From Verrucomicrobiales bacterium (lineage in GTDB: Bacteria > Verrucomicrobiota > Verrucomicrobiia > Limisphaerales > F1-12-MAGs170): a DNA stretch of 51,478 nucleotides. The stretch is taken from positions 1-51,478 of the forward strand of contig SXMN01000146.1 in the NCBI GenBank assembly GCA_005777315.1, given 5' to 3'. Made by a program: the position numbers and the translations under genes. Shown one piece after another: positions 8,750-16,608 of this stretch (position 1 is the stretch's first letter; each line of letters starts with the position of its first letter). The notes below the pieces were generated by a model. The model made no database searches, was not told where the DNA came from, and saw only the letters and a program-made list of their open reading frames with translations.

Positions 8750-10141
8750 ATGCGACCGATCACCCTACAGTTCATTCGTGATGTGTGCCGGGGAGAACTT
8801 CTCTCTGGCGGCGGGGCTGTCGTGGTGGAACGCGTATGCACTGACTCGCGTCAGGCGGGCCCGGGTGACTTGTTCGTCGCCATCGAAGGTGAAAATTTTG
8901 ACGCCCATTCATTCATCAATGATGTCGCGCTCAAAAGAGTGGCCGCTGTCCTGATCAGTCGCTCGAAAACGCCGGCGATTTTACCTGATTGTGGTGTGGT
9001 TACGGTCGGCAACACGAGGCAGGCGTTGGGTGAGCTTGCGGCGGCTTACCGCCGCGAGTTCCGCCTGCCCGTGATTGCCGTCGGTGGTTCCAACGGCAAA
9101 ACGACCGCCAAGGAATTGATTGCGAGCCTTCTTCGGCAGCGATTCAACACTCATTTCAGTCCAGCAAGTTTCAACAATGACATCGGGGTTCCGCTCACCC
9201 TGTTGGGGTTGGAGCACACACACGGTGCGGCGGTGCTTGAAGTAGGGACGAACCATCCAGGGGAGCTCGACCCGCTCGTCCGAATGATCCAGCCAGGATG
9301 CGGAGTCATCACGAGCATCGGGCGTGAGCATTTGGAATTCTTTGGTGATCTCGCCGGAGTCGCCCGCGAGGAAGGTGGGCTGGCTGAATTGCTGCCGGCC
9401 GATGGTAAGCTCTTCATCAATGGCGACACCGATCAGGTCGAAAATGTCGTGAGTCGTTCCAAGGCCTCAATCGTGAAAGTCGGCTTTGGGCCGTTCAACG
9501 CCTGGCGAGCCATGAACGTTCGAATCGCGGAGAACGGCATGGCTTTCGAAGTCAGCGCGCCGGTTCCCGGTTTCTGCGGTGAATACCATCTTCCCCTGGT
9601 GGGCCGCCATCAGGTGGTGAATGCGCTGCTGGCGATCGCCGTGGCCGTCGAACTGGGACTGACGCGGGATGAAGTTCAAACCGGATTGGCCATGTGTCGT
9701 CCCGCGAAGATGAGGCTCCAACTTTCCACTGTTCGGGATGTGCGCGTGCTGGATGACGCTTACAACGCGAACGCGGATTCGATGCGAGCGGCGTTGGAAA
9801 CCCTCCATGAGCTGCCTTGTCGCGGCCGGCGCGTGGCAGTGCTTGGCGACATGGCGGAGTTGGGCGCGCACGGTGAGGCGGCGCACGAGGAAGTGGGGCG
9901 GTCCGCGGCGGAACTGGGAGTGAGGCAATTGTTCGCGGTTGGGAAAATGGCGCCCGTGATGGGGCGGGCGGCGCGCGCCGCCGGTTTGGATCAGGTGATG
10001 GAGTTCAACGACGTGGAAATGGCCGGGCGGGCGGTGCGGAGTTTTTTGAAGCCGGGCGACGTGGTGTTGCTCAAGGCTTCCCGTGCTGCACGGATGGAGC
10101 GAATCGGAGATCTGCTTCGAAGCAATGAGGACGTGAAGTGA
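8750..10141 (+). CDS. murF: UDP-MurNAc-tripeptide:D-Ala-D-Ala ligase MurF
   Basis: Joins D-alanyl-D-alanine to the UDP-MurNAc-tripeptide, completing the pentapeptide. The 463-residue protein has the N-terminal substrate domain (CTDSRQAGPGDLFVAIEGE), the ATP loop GGSNGKTT at 112-119 with Lys117, the central FNNDIGVPLTLL and EVGTNHPGE motifs, and the C-terminal DDAYNANADSMRAAL followed by LGDMAELG. All are standard for MurF. It sits between murE and mraY, in the same order as in most dcw clusters. Its D-Ala-D-Ala substrate is made by ddl further along the cluster. Confidence 0.97.
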   Translation: MRPITLQFIRDVCRGELLSGGGAVVVERVCTDSRQAGPGDLFVAIEGENFDAHSFINDVALKRVAAVLISRSKTPAILPDCGVVTVGNTRQALGELAAAYRREFRLPVIAVGGSNGKTTAKELIASLLRQRFNTHFSPASFNNDIGVPLTLLGLEHTHGAAVLEVGTNHPGELDPLVRMIQPGCGVITSIGREHLEFFGDLAGVAREEGGLAELLPADGKLFINGDTDQVENVVSRSKASIVKVGFGPFNAWRAMNVRIAENGMAFEVSAPVPGFCGEYHLPLVGRHQVVNALLAIAVAVELGLTRDEVQTGLAMCRPAKMRLQLSTVRDVRVLDDAYNANADSMRAALETLHELPCRGRRVAVLGDMAELGAHGEAAHEEVGRSAAELGVRQLFAVGKMAPVMGRAARAAGLDQVMEFNDVEMAGRAVRSFLKPGDVVLLKASRAARMERIGDLLRSNEDVK

Positions 10142-10196
10142 ATGACTGGAGAGCGCCTGCAATTTTGTTTTGTAGTTGAGCCGCTGGAGCGAGCCC

Positions 10197-11345
10197 ATGA
10201 TTTTCTATCTAAGCCAATACTTCCACGACGTAGCGACCGGGACGGGCTGGGCCGAGCCGCTCTCCTTTCTGCGCATGTTTCAGTACATCACACTTCGCAG
10301 CGCGGGCGCGGCCATCACGGCGTTGCTGTTGAGCTTGTGGCTGGGTCCCCGGGTGATCGTCTGGCTCAAGGAGTTGAAATTTGGGCAACATTACCGCGAC
10401 AAAGCGGAGGAAGCTGGAGGGATGGCCGCGCGCGTCATCAACAAGCGCGGAACGCCGACGATGGGCGGAATCATGATCGTCCTGGCAATGGATCTCTCGG
10501 CATTGCTCTGGGCGCAGTGGCATCCTTTCGTGCTGCTCACACTGCTTTCCCTGGTGGTCCTGGCAGGGCTGGGATTCTACGACGACTACGCAAAAATCAC
10601 CAAGCAGGACAACCTTGGAGTGAAGTCCCATGTGAAGCTGGTGGTTCAGGTTTTGTTGGGATTGTTCATTGCGATCTACCTTTGGCGGATGCCGGCGACC
10701 AGCAAGCTGGTCACCGAAATCATGGTGCCGTTTCAAAAGCATCCGGTGATGACAGGCGCGGTCTTGACTGGAATCCTTCTCGTCACGCTTACCATCGTGG
10801 GAAGTTCCAACGCGGTGAATCTGACGGACGGACTCGATGGGCTCGCCATTGGCTGCACGCTGATCGTCAACGTCGTCTTCCTGGTGATGACGTATGTGGC
10901 CAGCAATTTCAGAATCGCGACTTATCTTCAGGTGCCGTTTGTCCCCGGTGCCGGAGAGCTCACGGTGTTCTGCGCCGCCATGTTCGGAGCGAGTCTGGGT
11001 TTTCTCTGGTTCAATTGCCATCCCGCACAGGTGTTCATGGGAGACACAGGATCACTCGCTCTGGGAGGCGCGCTTGGGATCATGGCGGTTCTGATACATC
11101 AGCCCTTTGTTCTGTTCATCGCGGGTGGGGTGTTTGTCCTGGAGGCCATGTCCGTGATGATTCAGAAGGGATGGTTCAAGTACACCAAAAAGCGCTACGG
11201 AACAGGGCGGCGGGTTTTTCTGATGGCGCCATTGCACCATCATTTCGAGAAGCTGGGCTGGTACGAATCGCAGGTGGTCACCCGGTTTTACATCCTGTGC
11301 GTACTTTTCGCGGTCGTGGCGCTGAGCACTTTGAAGATTCGTTGA
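10197..11345 (+). CDS. mraY: Phospho-MurNAc-pentapeptide transferase MraY
   Basis: Polytopic inner-membrane enzyme that moves phospho-MurNAc-pentapeptide to undecaprenyl phosphate, making lipid I. ATG 10197 is chosen over an earlier TTG because GGAG (10186-10189) lies seven bases upstream; it gives 382 residues, slightly longer than the usual 360. Ten membrane segments are apparent. Signature motifs are GTPTMGG, the FYDDYAK aspartates, NLTDGLDGLA and the HHHFEKLGW loop. The long cytoplasmic segment EEAGGMAARVINK precedes GTPTMGG. It lies between murF and a small membrane protein gene. Confidence 0.97.
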   Translation: MIFYLSQYFHDVATGTGWAEPLSFLRMFQYITLRSAGAAITALLLSLWLGPRVIVWLKELKFGQHYRDKAEEAGGMAARVINKRGTPTMGGIMIVLAMDLSALLWAQWHPFVLLTLLSLVVLAGLGFYDDYAKITKQDNLGVKSHVKLVVQVLLGLFIAIYLWRMPATSKLVTEIMVPFQKHPVMTGAVLTGILLVTLTIVGSSNAVNLTDGLDGLAIGCTLIVNVVFLVMTYVASNFRIATYLQVPFVPGAGELTVFCAAMFGASLGFLWFNCHPAQVFMGDTGSLALGGALGIMAVLIHQPFVLFIAGGVFVLEAMSVMIQKGWFKYTKKRYGTGRRVFLMAPLHHHFEKLGWYESQVVTRFYILCVLFAVVALSTLKIR

Positions 11346-11397
11346 AGCGTTACAACGGTGAGACGGACAACCCAATGAAGATGAAGTGGAGACTCTT

Positions 11398-11658
11398 ATG
11401 ACCCAAAACATCATGGTTGCGCTGATTGCGCTCGGCAGCGTGTGGATAGTCACTTGTTTCGCGTTTGTGTTCGGGCTGGTGAGGGCGGCCGGCAAACCTA
11501 CCCCGCAAATCACCTTCGCGGATCAGTTGGGACAGCAGCTTCCGTCGCCTCCAGTTGAAGCCCGTGTGGCTGCCATGCCTGCGCAGAACGAGATGCCCGA
11601 GCATGGAGGGATTCACCCGGAGCCGGTCCATGCGCACGCGATGGGGGTATGGCATTAA
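11398..11658 (+). CDS. Small single-span membrane protein between mraY and murD
   Basis: I do not recognise a family. GGAG (11388-11391) six bases before ATG 11398 supports translation and the start. The 86-residue product has one hydrophobic helix at about residues 5-30 (IMVALIALGSVWIVTCFAFV), a short RAAGKP boundary and a polar, proline- and histidine-rich remainder ending in HAMGVWH. The charge pattern favours the C-terminal part in the cytoplasm, which is uncertain. It is the only gene between mraY and murD and lies nine bases before murD. Small proteins in this place are not part of the standard dcw set. A role as a partner of MraY or of the divisome is a guess. Confidence 0.75.
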   Translation: MTQNIMVALIALGSVWIVTCFAFVFGLVRAAGKPTPQITFADQLGQQLPSPPVEARVAAMPAQNEMPEHGGIHPEPVHAHAMGVWH

Positions 11659-11667
11659 GTTGAAAAG

Positions 11668-13107
11668 ATGTACGCCCTGGCAAACAAACATATTCTGGTT
11701 ATAGGCATTGGCGCCAGCGGCATGGCTGCGGCCAGGCTGCTCTGCCAAATGGAGGCTGCGGTCACCGTTGTCGATAGTGCGGACACACCCGCGCTACAGC
11801 GTGAAGCATCCGAGCTTCGGAAACTGGGCATTCACGTTTTACTGGGAGCGGTGAAGGTGCCCGACAGTGCCTTCGATCTGGTCGTGCTCAGTCCCGGCGT
11901 GCCCGTGCAATCACCAATGGTGCGGGAGATTGTGGGGCGAAAGATTCCCCTGATTGGTGAACTGGAGCTTGGCTATCAGCACACGCGATGTTTGAACGTT
12001 GCGATCACCGGCACCAACGGGAAGACCACCACGACGGAACTCGTTTGCCGGCTCCTGACGAATTCCAATCGGAAGACGATTGCAGCAGGCAACATCGGTT
12101 TGCCGCTGTGTGACATCGTTGAGCGGACGAAAGACCTGGACATGGTGACTCTCGAAGTGAGCTCGTTCCAACTGGAGACGATCCAGTATTTCCGTCCCAG
12201 CGTGGCGGTGTTGCTGAATATCACTCCCGATCATCTCGACCGCTATTCGAGCATGGCGGATTACGCGCGTGCAAAGGCGAGGATCTTCACAAATCAACAG
12301 TCCTTCGACTGGGCAATCGTTCAGAGCGAAGCGCTGGCGCAATTACGGTCGCTTGATCTTCCGGTGCCCGCGAAAGTGATCACCTTCAGCGCCAATAACC
12401 GGCGCGCTGACATCCATCTCGATCGATCCCTGATCATCAGCCGGCTTGAAGGATGGGAGGGGCCGCTGCTGGACATGGACCGGTGCAAACTTCGCGGGCC
12501 GCATAACGCCGAAAACTTGATGGCAGCTCTCGCGGTCGGCCGGGTATTGCGACTGCCGCTGGAGGAAATGGTCCAGGGGCTGAAGGACTTCTCGCCCGCC
12601 CCGCATCGATGCGAACTCGTCGTCGAATGGAATGGAATCAAGTTTGTGAACGATTCGAAGGGAACAAATCTCGACGCGATCCAGAAGGCGCTTTTGACAA
12701 TGCCGGCCACTCAAGCCGGCGAGCCGAATGTGCTGCTCGTCGCGGGCGGCAAGGACAAAGGGCTGGATTTTCACGACATTGGCCCGCTGCTGGCACAAAG
12801 GGTCAAACACGCTTTCCTGATTGGCGAGACACGGGAAAGAATCCGCGCCGCATGGAGCCTGTTTACCCCTTGCACCATGATGGATTCTTTACTAGAAGCT
12901 GTCGCCTCCGCCGCGGACCTGGCGGTCCCCGGCGACGTAGTTTTGCTTTCTCCCGGCTGCTCGAGCTTCGACCAGTTCCAAAACTATCAGCACAGGGGCG
13001 ATGTGTTTCGGCGGGCCGTGAAGGGGTGGATTGAGAAGCAGTCGGGTAATCCCACGGCAGATGGAGCAAAGCTCCACGGCGGAAGAGTTGAAGCCATTGA
13101 AAAATAA
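11668..13107 (+). CDS. murD: UDP-MurNAc-L-alanine:D-glutamate ligase MurD
   Basis: Adds D-glutamate to UDP-MurNAc-L-alanine in the cytoplasm. The 479-residue protein is at the upper end of the family. It starts with a Rossmann-like domain (LVIGIGASGMAAARLL) that binds the UDP part, then the ATP loop GTNGKTT at 115-121, EVSSFQLE, NITPDHLDRY and, in the C-terminal domain, FVNDSKGTNLDAIQKAL and VLLSPGCSSFDQF. These are all diagnostic of MurD. The extra length is mainly a polar C-terminal tail of about 20 residues. The gene is followed by 115 bases with a hairpin. Confidence 0.96.
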   Translation: MYALANKHILVIGIGASGMAAARLLCQMEAAVTVVDSADTPALQREASELRKLGIHVLLGAVKVPDSAFDLVVLSPGVPVQSPMVREIVGRKIPLIGELELGYQHTRCLNVAITGTNGKTTTTELVCRLLTNSNRKTIAAGNIGLPLCDIVERTKDLDMVTLEVSSFQLETIQYFRPSVAVLLNITPDHLDRYSSMADYARAKARIFTNQQSFDWAIVQSEALAQLRSLDLPVPAKVITFSANNRRADIHLDRSLIISRLEGWEGPLLDMDRCKLRGPHNAENLMAALAVGRVLRLPLEEMVQGLKDFSPAPHRCELVVEWNGIKFVNDSKGTNLDAIQKALLTMPATQAGEPNVLLVAGGKDKGLDFHDIGPLLAQRVKHAFLIGETRERIRAAWSLFTPCTMMDSLLEAVASAADLAVPGDVVLLSPGCSSFDQFQNYQHRGDVFRRAVKGWIEKQSGNPTADGAKLHGGRVEAIEK

Positions 13108-13132
13108 GATTCGAACAAAAAATTGAACGACC

Positions 13133-13174
13133 GTTTGTCCAGGAACCCCATGGGGAGGGAGCTCCCGGACGAAC
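13133..13174 (+). repeat. Imperfect inverted repeat between murD and the LysM gene
   Basis: GTTTGTCC (13133-13140) can pair with GGACGAAC (13167-13174), eight pairs including one G-U. The loop holds two perfect palindromes, CCCCATGGGG (13146-13155) and GGGAGCTCCC (13157-13166). No T-run follows on either strand, so it is not a standard terminator. It may be a leader structure or a protein-binding site ahead of the LysM gene. The function is unknown. Confidence 0.4.
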
Positions 13175-13222
13175 AAATGTGAACCAGGAATAACGCGGAA
13201 CCATAATCACCACAGCCAACCC

Positions 13223-14074
13223 ATGAATACACCAAACCCCCTAATGCCCCAAGGCTCGCTACCACAGCCAGCCAAGGACAAGTCCACAGTCAAGATCGCC
13301 GTTTTCACCATCGTAGCGATCCACGCCGTTTTCTTCGCCGGCCTGCTGATGCAGGGCTGCAAGCGTGATGAACCACCCAAGGCCGCCGCGATAAAACCTG
13401 GCGAGACCCTGGCCGCTACGGGAGAACAGGGAAAGCCGGACATAAATTACTATCCACCAGTCCAGACGGATCCTGGCGCGAGTCTGACCAATCTTCCAAG
13501 CACAGTTGCCTCAAATCCGCTGGCAAATGTCAATGTGCCGCCCGCGAATCCGACGTACGTGCCGCCAGCCCAGCCACTGGTGGAAATTCCGCCGCCGACG
13601 GCTGCTGCCGAAGCCAAGGAGTATTCCATCGCGAGAGGTGACACGCTCGCAAAGATCGCCAAGGCGAACCAAATCAGCATCGGGGAGCTGAACACCGCCA
13701 ATCCTGGACTGGATCCACGCAAGCTTAAGATCGGTCAGAAGTTGAAGATTCCGGCGTCAACCAAAGCTCCTTCACCTTCCAGTGGCGGGATCGGACTTAT
13801 AGAACCCGGCAAAAACGAGCCAGCAGCAGGTGCTGCGGCGGTGCATCAGGTCAAGGCTGGCGAAACCCTCACGAAGATCGCAAGGCAGCATGGTGTCTCG
13901 GTCAAAGCAATGCGTTCTGCAAATGGGCTCAAGACCGATCAACTGCACGTCAATCAGAAGCTCAAGATCCCCGCGCCGGCAGCGGCGGCAGCCCTGAAGC
14001 CTGATCACACACCAGTTCCTTTGACGCCCACCAATTTGTCCGCCAACCCTGGGGGGAACACTGTTGTCCGATAA
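13223..14074 (+). CDS. Membrane-anchored protein with two LysM domains
   Basis: A 283-residue protein likely to bind peptidoglycan in the periplasm. A basic N-terminus and one membrane segment (about 24-43) are followed by GCKRDE, where Cys46 lies just outside the membrane; the context is not a good lipobox, so lipidation is doubtful. A proline-rich linker follows. LysM 1 spans about 133-177 (YSIARGDTLAKIAKANQIS) and LysM 2 about 207-250 (HQVKAGETLTKIARQHGVS). No catalytic domain is seen. Lying between murD and ftsW, it may place or recruit division enzymes on the septal wall. That role is inferred from position only. Confidence 0.85.
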   Translation: MNTPNPLMPQGSLPQPAKDKSTVKIAVFTIVAIHAVFFAGLLMQGCKRDEPPKAAAIKPGETLAATGEQGKPDINYYPPVQTDPGASLTNLPSTVASNPLANVNVPPANPTYVPPAQPLVEIPPPTAAAEAKEYSIARGDTLAKIAKANQISIGELNTANPGLDPRKLKIGQKLKIPASTKAPSPSSGGIGLIEPGKNEPAAGAAAVHQVKAGETLTKIARQHGVSVKAMRSANGLKTDQLHVNQKLKIPAPAAAAALKPDHTPVPLTPTNLSANPGGNTVVR

Positions 14075-14078
14075 TCCT

Positions 14079-14207
14079 GCGGCGCGCCGCCTCAGACGGC
14101 GTGCCGGGACGCAGCCACACAATGCACAATGGTGGAAACAGGAATGAAGCGCGGAGCAATGGCGCCGGTTGGAGGAGCCGGGATTCGGTTCACGGCCCAT
14201 TGCTCCG
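14079..14207 (+). promoter_or_regulatory. Structured leader before ftsW (palindromes and 11-bp inverted repeat)
   Basis: Directly after the LysM gene comes the perfect 12-bp palindrome GCGGCGCGCCGC (14079-14090), overlapping a CGCCG/CGGCG hairpin. Further on, CGGAGCAATGG (14152-14162) and CCATTGCTCCG (14197-14207) form a perfect 11-bp inverted repeat with a 34-bp spacer. No T-run follows, so termination is not indicated. The arms lie within the upstream open frame of ftsW, which argues for an ftsW start after 14207. It could be an RNA leader or an operator; no known element is recognised. Confidence 0.5.
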
Positions 14208-14264
14208 TCTTCAATCATGCAGGGGGATGGTGAAAGCGATTTCATTTTTGCACTCATTCTGAAG

Positions 14265-15386
14265 ATGAAAGCCGCAACGACATTGATGGTATTTTGCGTG
14301 AGCAGCCTGGTTTCCCTTGGGCTGGTGATGATGTATAGCGCCGGCAACATCCACAAGGCGGGCGGCACTCAATTCTTCGTGATGCAATTCATCTCGTTTG
14401 GAATTGGACTCACGGTTTGCATTGCGGCGGCGACTCTGGACTATCGGATTCTGCGCAAGCTGGTCTGGGTTCTCTTTGCCATCACCATCGTGCTTCTGGT
14501 TGGAGTCCTTTTCACGAAGCTGACGAACGGGTCCAGGCGGTGGTTCAAAGTTGGCGGGTTTTCATTTCAGCCGTCTGAGCTGGCGAAGTTATCCTTGATT
14601 CTGGCCCTGGCCTGGTATGCGGAAAAATATCATGTGCTTATGCCACGATTGTGGCATGGCATTTTGCGGCCAGCGCTCTTCATTGGGCCGGTTCTCGCGT
14701 TGGTTGTTGTCGAGCCGGACGTGGGAACAACAATTTTGCTGGGCATGGTCAGCATGATCCTTCTCGTGCTGGGTGGGGTGAAGCTGAGGTATTGTTTGCC
14801 GCCTGCGTTGATTTGTGTCGCCGCGCTGGCGTATTTCATCGCGAATGATGGCAACCGCTCGGAACGGATTCGCTCGTGGTTGCACGTGGAAGAAACCAAG
14901 CAAGGCAGGGGACTGCAGGCGTGGGAGGCGCGCCTTGCTTTCGGGTCTGGCGGCTGGGCCGGGCGGGGGCTTGGCAGCAGCCGCCAGAAACTCGAAAGAA
15001 TTTTGCCGGAGCACCATACCGATTTCATTCTTCCAATCATCGGTGAGGAATTGGGGCTTCCGGCAACACTTGGTGTCACATCACTGTTCGCGATCTTTGT
15101 CTGCTGCGGCTATCGCATCTCGTCACGGGCACCGGATACCTTTGGAGTGTTGCTCGGTGCCGGGATCACGTTTCTGGTGGGCACCCAGGCATTCGTTAAT
15201 ATCGCCGTGGTCACCGGGGTTCTCCCCAACAAGGGTCTGCCACTTCCATTCATCAGTTACGGCGGATCCAATCTGATAATGATGCTGGGATGTGTGGGGG
15301 TGCTGTTGAGCATTGCCAGGCATGCTGTGGAACGGCCCATGGAACACTCCACCGAGAATCCATTCTCACGTGCCTACTCTTCCTGA
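14265..15386 (+). CDS. ftsW: Septal peptidoglycan glycosyltransferase FtsW
   Basis: SEDS-family polymerase that extends glycan strands from lipid II at the septum, paired with FtsI. The frame is open from 14169, but ATG 14265 (373 residues) places the first membrane helix at the N-terminus as usual and lies downstream of the 11-bp inverted repeat; ATG 14217 is an alternative. Family motifs: MMYSAGN after the first helix, GSRRWFKVGGFSFQPSELAKL, VEPDVGTTILL, and near the end GVLPNKGLPLPFISYGGSNL. About ten membrane segments are apparent. It lies between the LysM gene and murG. Confidence 0.95.
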   Translation: MKAATTLMVFCVSSLVSLGLVMMYSAGNIHKAGGTQFFVMQFISFGIGLTVCIAAATLDYRILRKLVWVLFAITIVLLVGVLFTKLTNGSRRWFKVGGFSFQPSELAKLSLILALAWYAEKYHVLMPRLWHGILRPALFIGPVLALVVVEPDVGTTILLGMVSMILLVLGGVKLRYCLPPALICVAALAYFIANDGNRSERIRSWLHVEETKQGRGLQAWEARLAFGSGGWAGRGLGSSRQKLERILPEHHTDFILPIIGEELGLPATLGVTSLFAIFVCCGYRISSRAPDTFGVLLGAGITFLVGTQAFVNIAVVTGVLPNKGLPLPFISYGGSNLIMMLGCVGVLLSIARHAVERPMEHSTENPFSRAYSS

Positions 15387-15390
15387 GAAA

Positions 15391-16608
15391 ATGAATCAAA
15401 TTCCCTCAAGACGACCGCTGGTTGCCATCGCGTGCGGTGGCACGGGTGGGCATTTCTTCCCGGGACTCGCTGTGGCGGAGGTTCTTCAGGACATGGGATG
15501 CGAGATCTTATTGATGATCTCGCCCAAGCAAGTGGATCAGGATGCGGTGAAGTCCGCATCGGGCATGGATGTGCTTACCCTGCCTGTGATAGGACTTCAG
15601 AATGGAGAGATCGGGAGTTTCCTGCGCGGTCTGTGGAGCTCCTACTGGATGTGTACCCGGAAATTCCGTCATCGTTCTCCGGCGGCGGTTCTTGCGATGG
15701 GCGGCTTTACTAGTGCACCGCCGATACTGGCTGGCAGACGGTTTGGAGCGGTCACATGTCTTCACGAGGCCAATTCGATTCCAGGCCGCGCGAATCGCTG
15801 GCTGGCACCGTGGATTGAGGCGGCGTTCGTCGCATTTCCTGGAGCTGGCCGCCGGCTGGCAACGCAACGAGTTGCCCTGACTGGCATGCCGGTGAGGCCT
15901 CAATTCAAACCGATGGATCCCGCTGGTTGTCGCATGGCGCTCGGCCTAGCCATGGAGAAACCGGTGTTGGTTACCACCGGCGGAAGCCAGGGAGCAAGCG
16001 GCATCAACCGGCTTGTCTGCGATGTGCTTCCAACGTTGGTGAAGCAGATGCCGGAATTGCAGTTTGTTCACCTGACCGGCACGAAGGACATTGAGATGGT
16101 GCGGGCGGCTTATGCTGGCGTGGGTGCTAGATCGGTGGTTCTGCCCTTCCTGACAGAAATGGAGCTCGCTCTTGGAGCCGCTACGTTGGTGATTAGTCGG
16201 GCTGGAGCCTCATCCATCGCCGAAATCGCTTCGATGAGTGTCCCCTCCGTCCTCATCCCCTTCCCGGACGCTGCGGACAATCATCAGTACTTCAATGGGC
16301 TTGCGTTGGCGAAGATCAACGCGGCTGTTCAGGTCGAACAATCCCGCGTGGAAGCGAACGCATTTTCGAGAACCATCCTCGATCTGATTCGCGATGAAAG
16401 GACCCGAACTCGCATGTCAGAGGCGTTGGCACGCTGGCATGTCTCCGACGCTGCGGAGGCCATCGCTCATCGCATGTTAAGTTTGATGGGGGTTCCTCAA
16501 CTGGGCAATCCCCGGGCAGATCTAATGGCGTCGAGCCATGAGGCTGATCACAGAACATTTACGCCAGGCCCGCGTCCGATTTCGCGCTGGCAATTGCAGC
16601 CTTCATGA
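15391..16608 (+). CDS. murG: Lipid II-forming GlcNAc transferase MurG
   Basis: Peripheral inner-membrane glycosyltransferase that adds GlcNAc to lipid I. ATG 15391, four bases after the ftsW stop, gives 405 residues and the canonical start with the glycine-rich CGGTGGHFFPGLAVAE at about residue 14. Later motifs are MGGFTSAPPILAG, HEANSIPGRANR, TTGGSQGASGIN and, in the C-terminal domain, SRAGASSIAEIA with PFPDAADNHQYFN. About 45 residues follow the usual end, a poorly conserved tail. Its stop overlaps the murC/B start by four bases (ATGA). Confidence 0.96.
   Translation: MNQIPSRRPLVAIACGGTGGHFFPGLAVAEVLQDMGCEILLMISPKQVDQDAVKSASGMDVLTLPVIGLQNGEIGSFLRGLWSSYWMCTRKFRHRSPAAVLAMGGFTSAPPILAGRRFGAVTCLHEANSIPGRANRWLAPWIEAAFVAFPGAGRRLATQRVALTGMPVRPQFKPMDPAGCRMALGLAMEKPVLVTTGGSQGASGINRLVCDVLPTLVKQMPELQFVHLTGTKDIEMVRAAYAGVGARSVVLPFLTEMELALGAATLVISRAGASSIAEIASMSVPSVLIPFPDAADNHQYFNGLALAKINAAVQVEQSRVEANAFSRTILDLIRDERTRTRMSEALARWHVSDAAEAIAHRMLSLMGVPQLGNPRADLMASSHEADHRTFTPGPRPISRWQLQPS

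Noticed and set aside
10142-11401. Open frame of 419 codons on the plus strand overlapping mraY
   Set aside because: A second frame through mraY; the mraY frame has all the family motifs and a ribosome binding site, the other has none.
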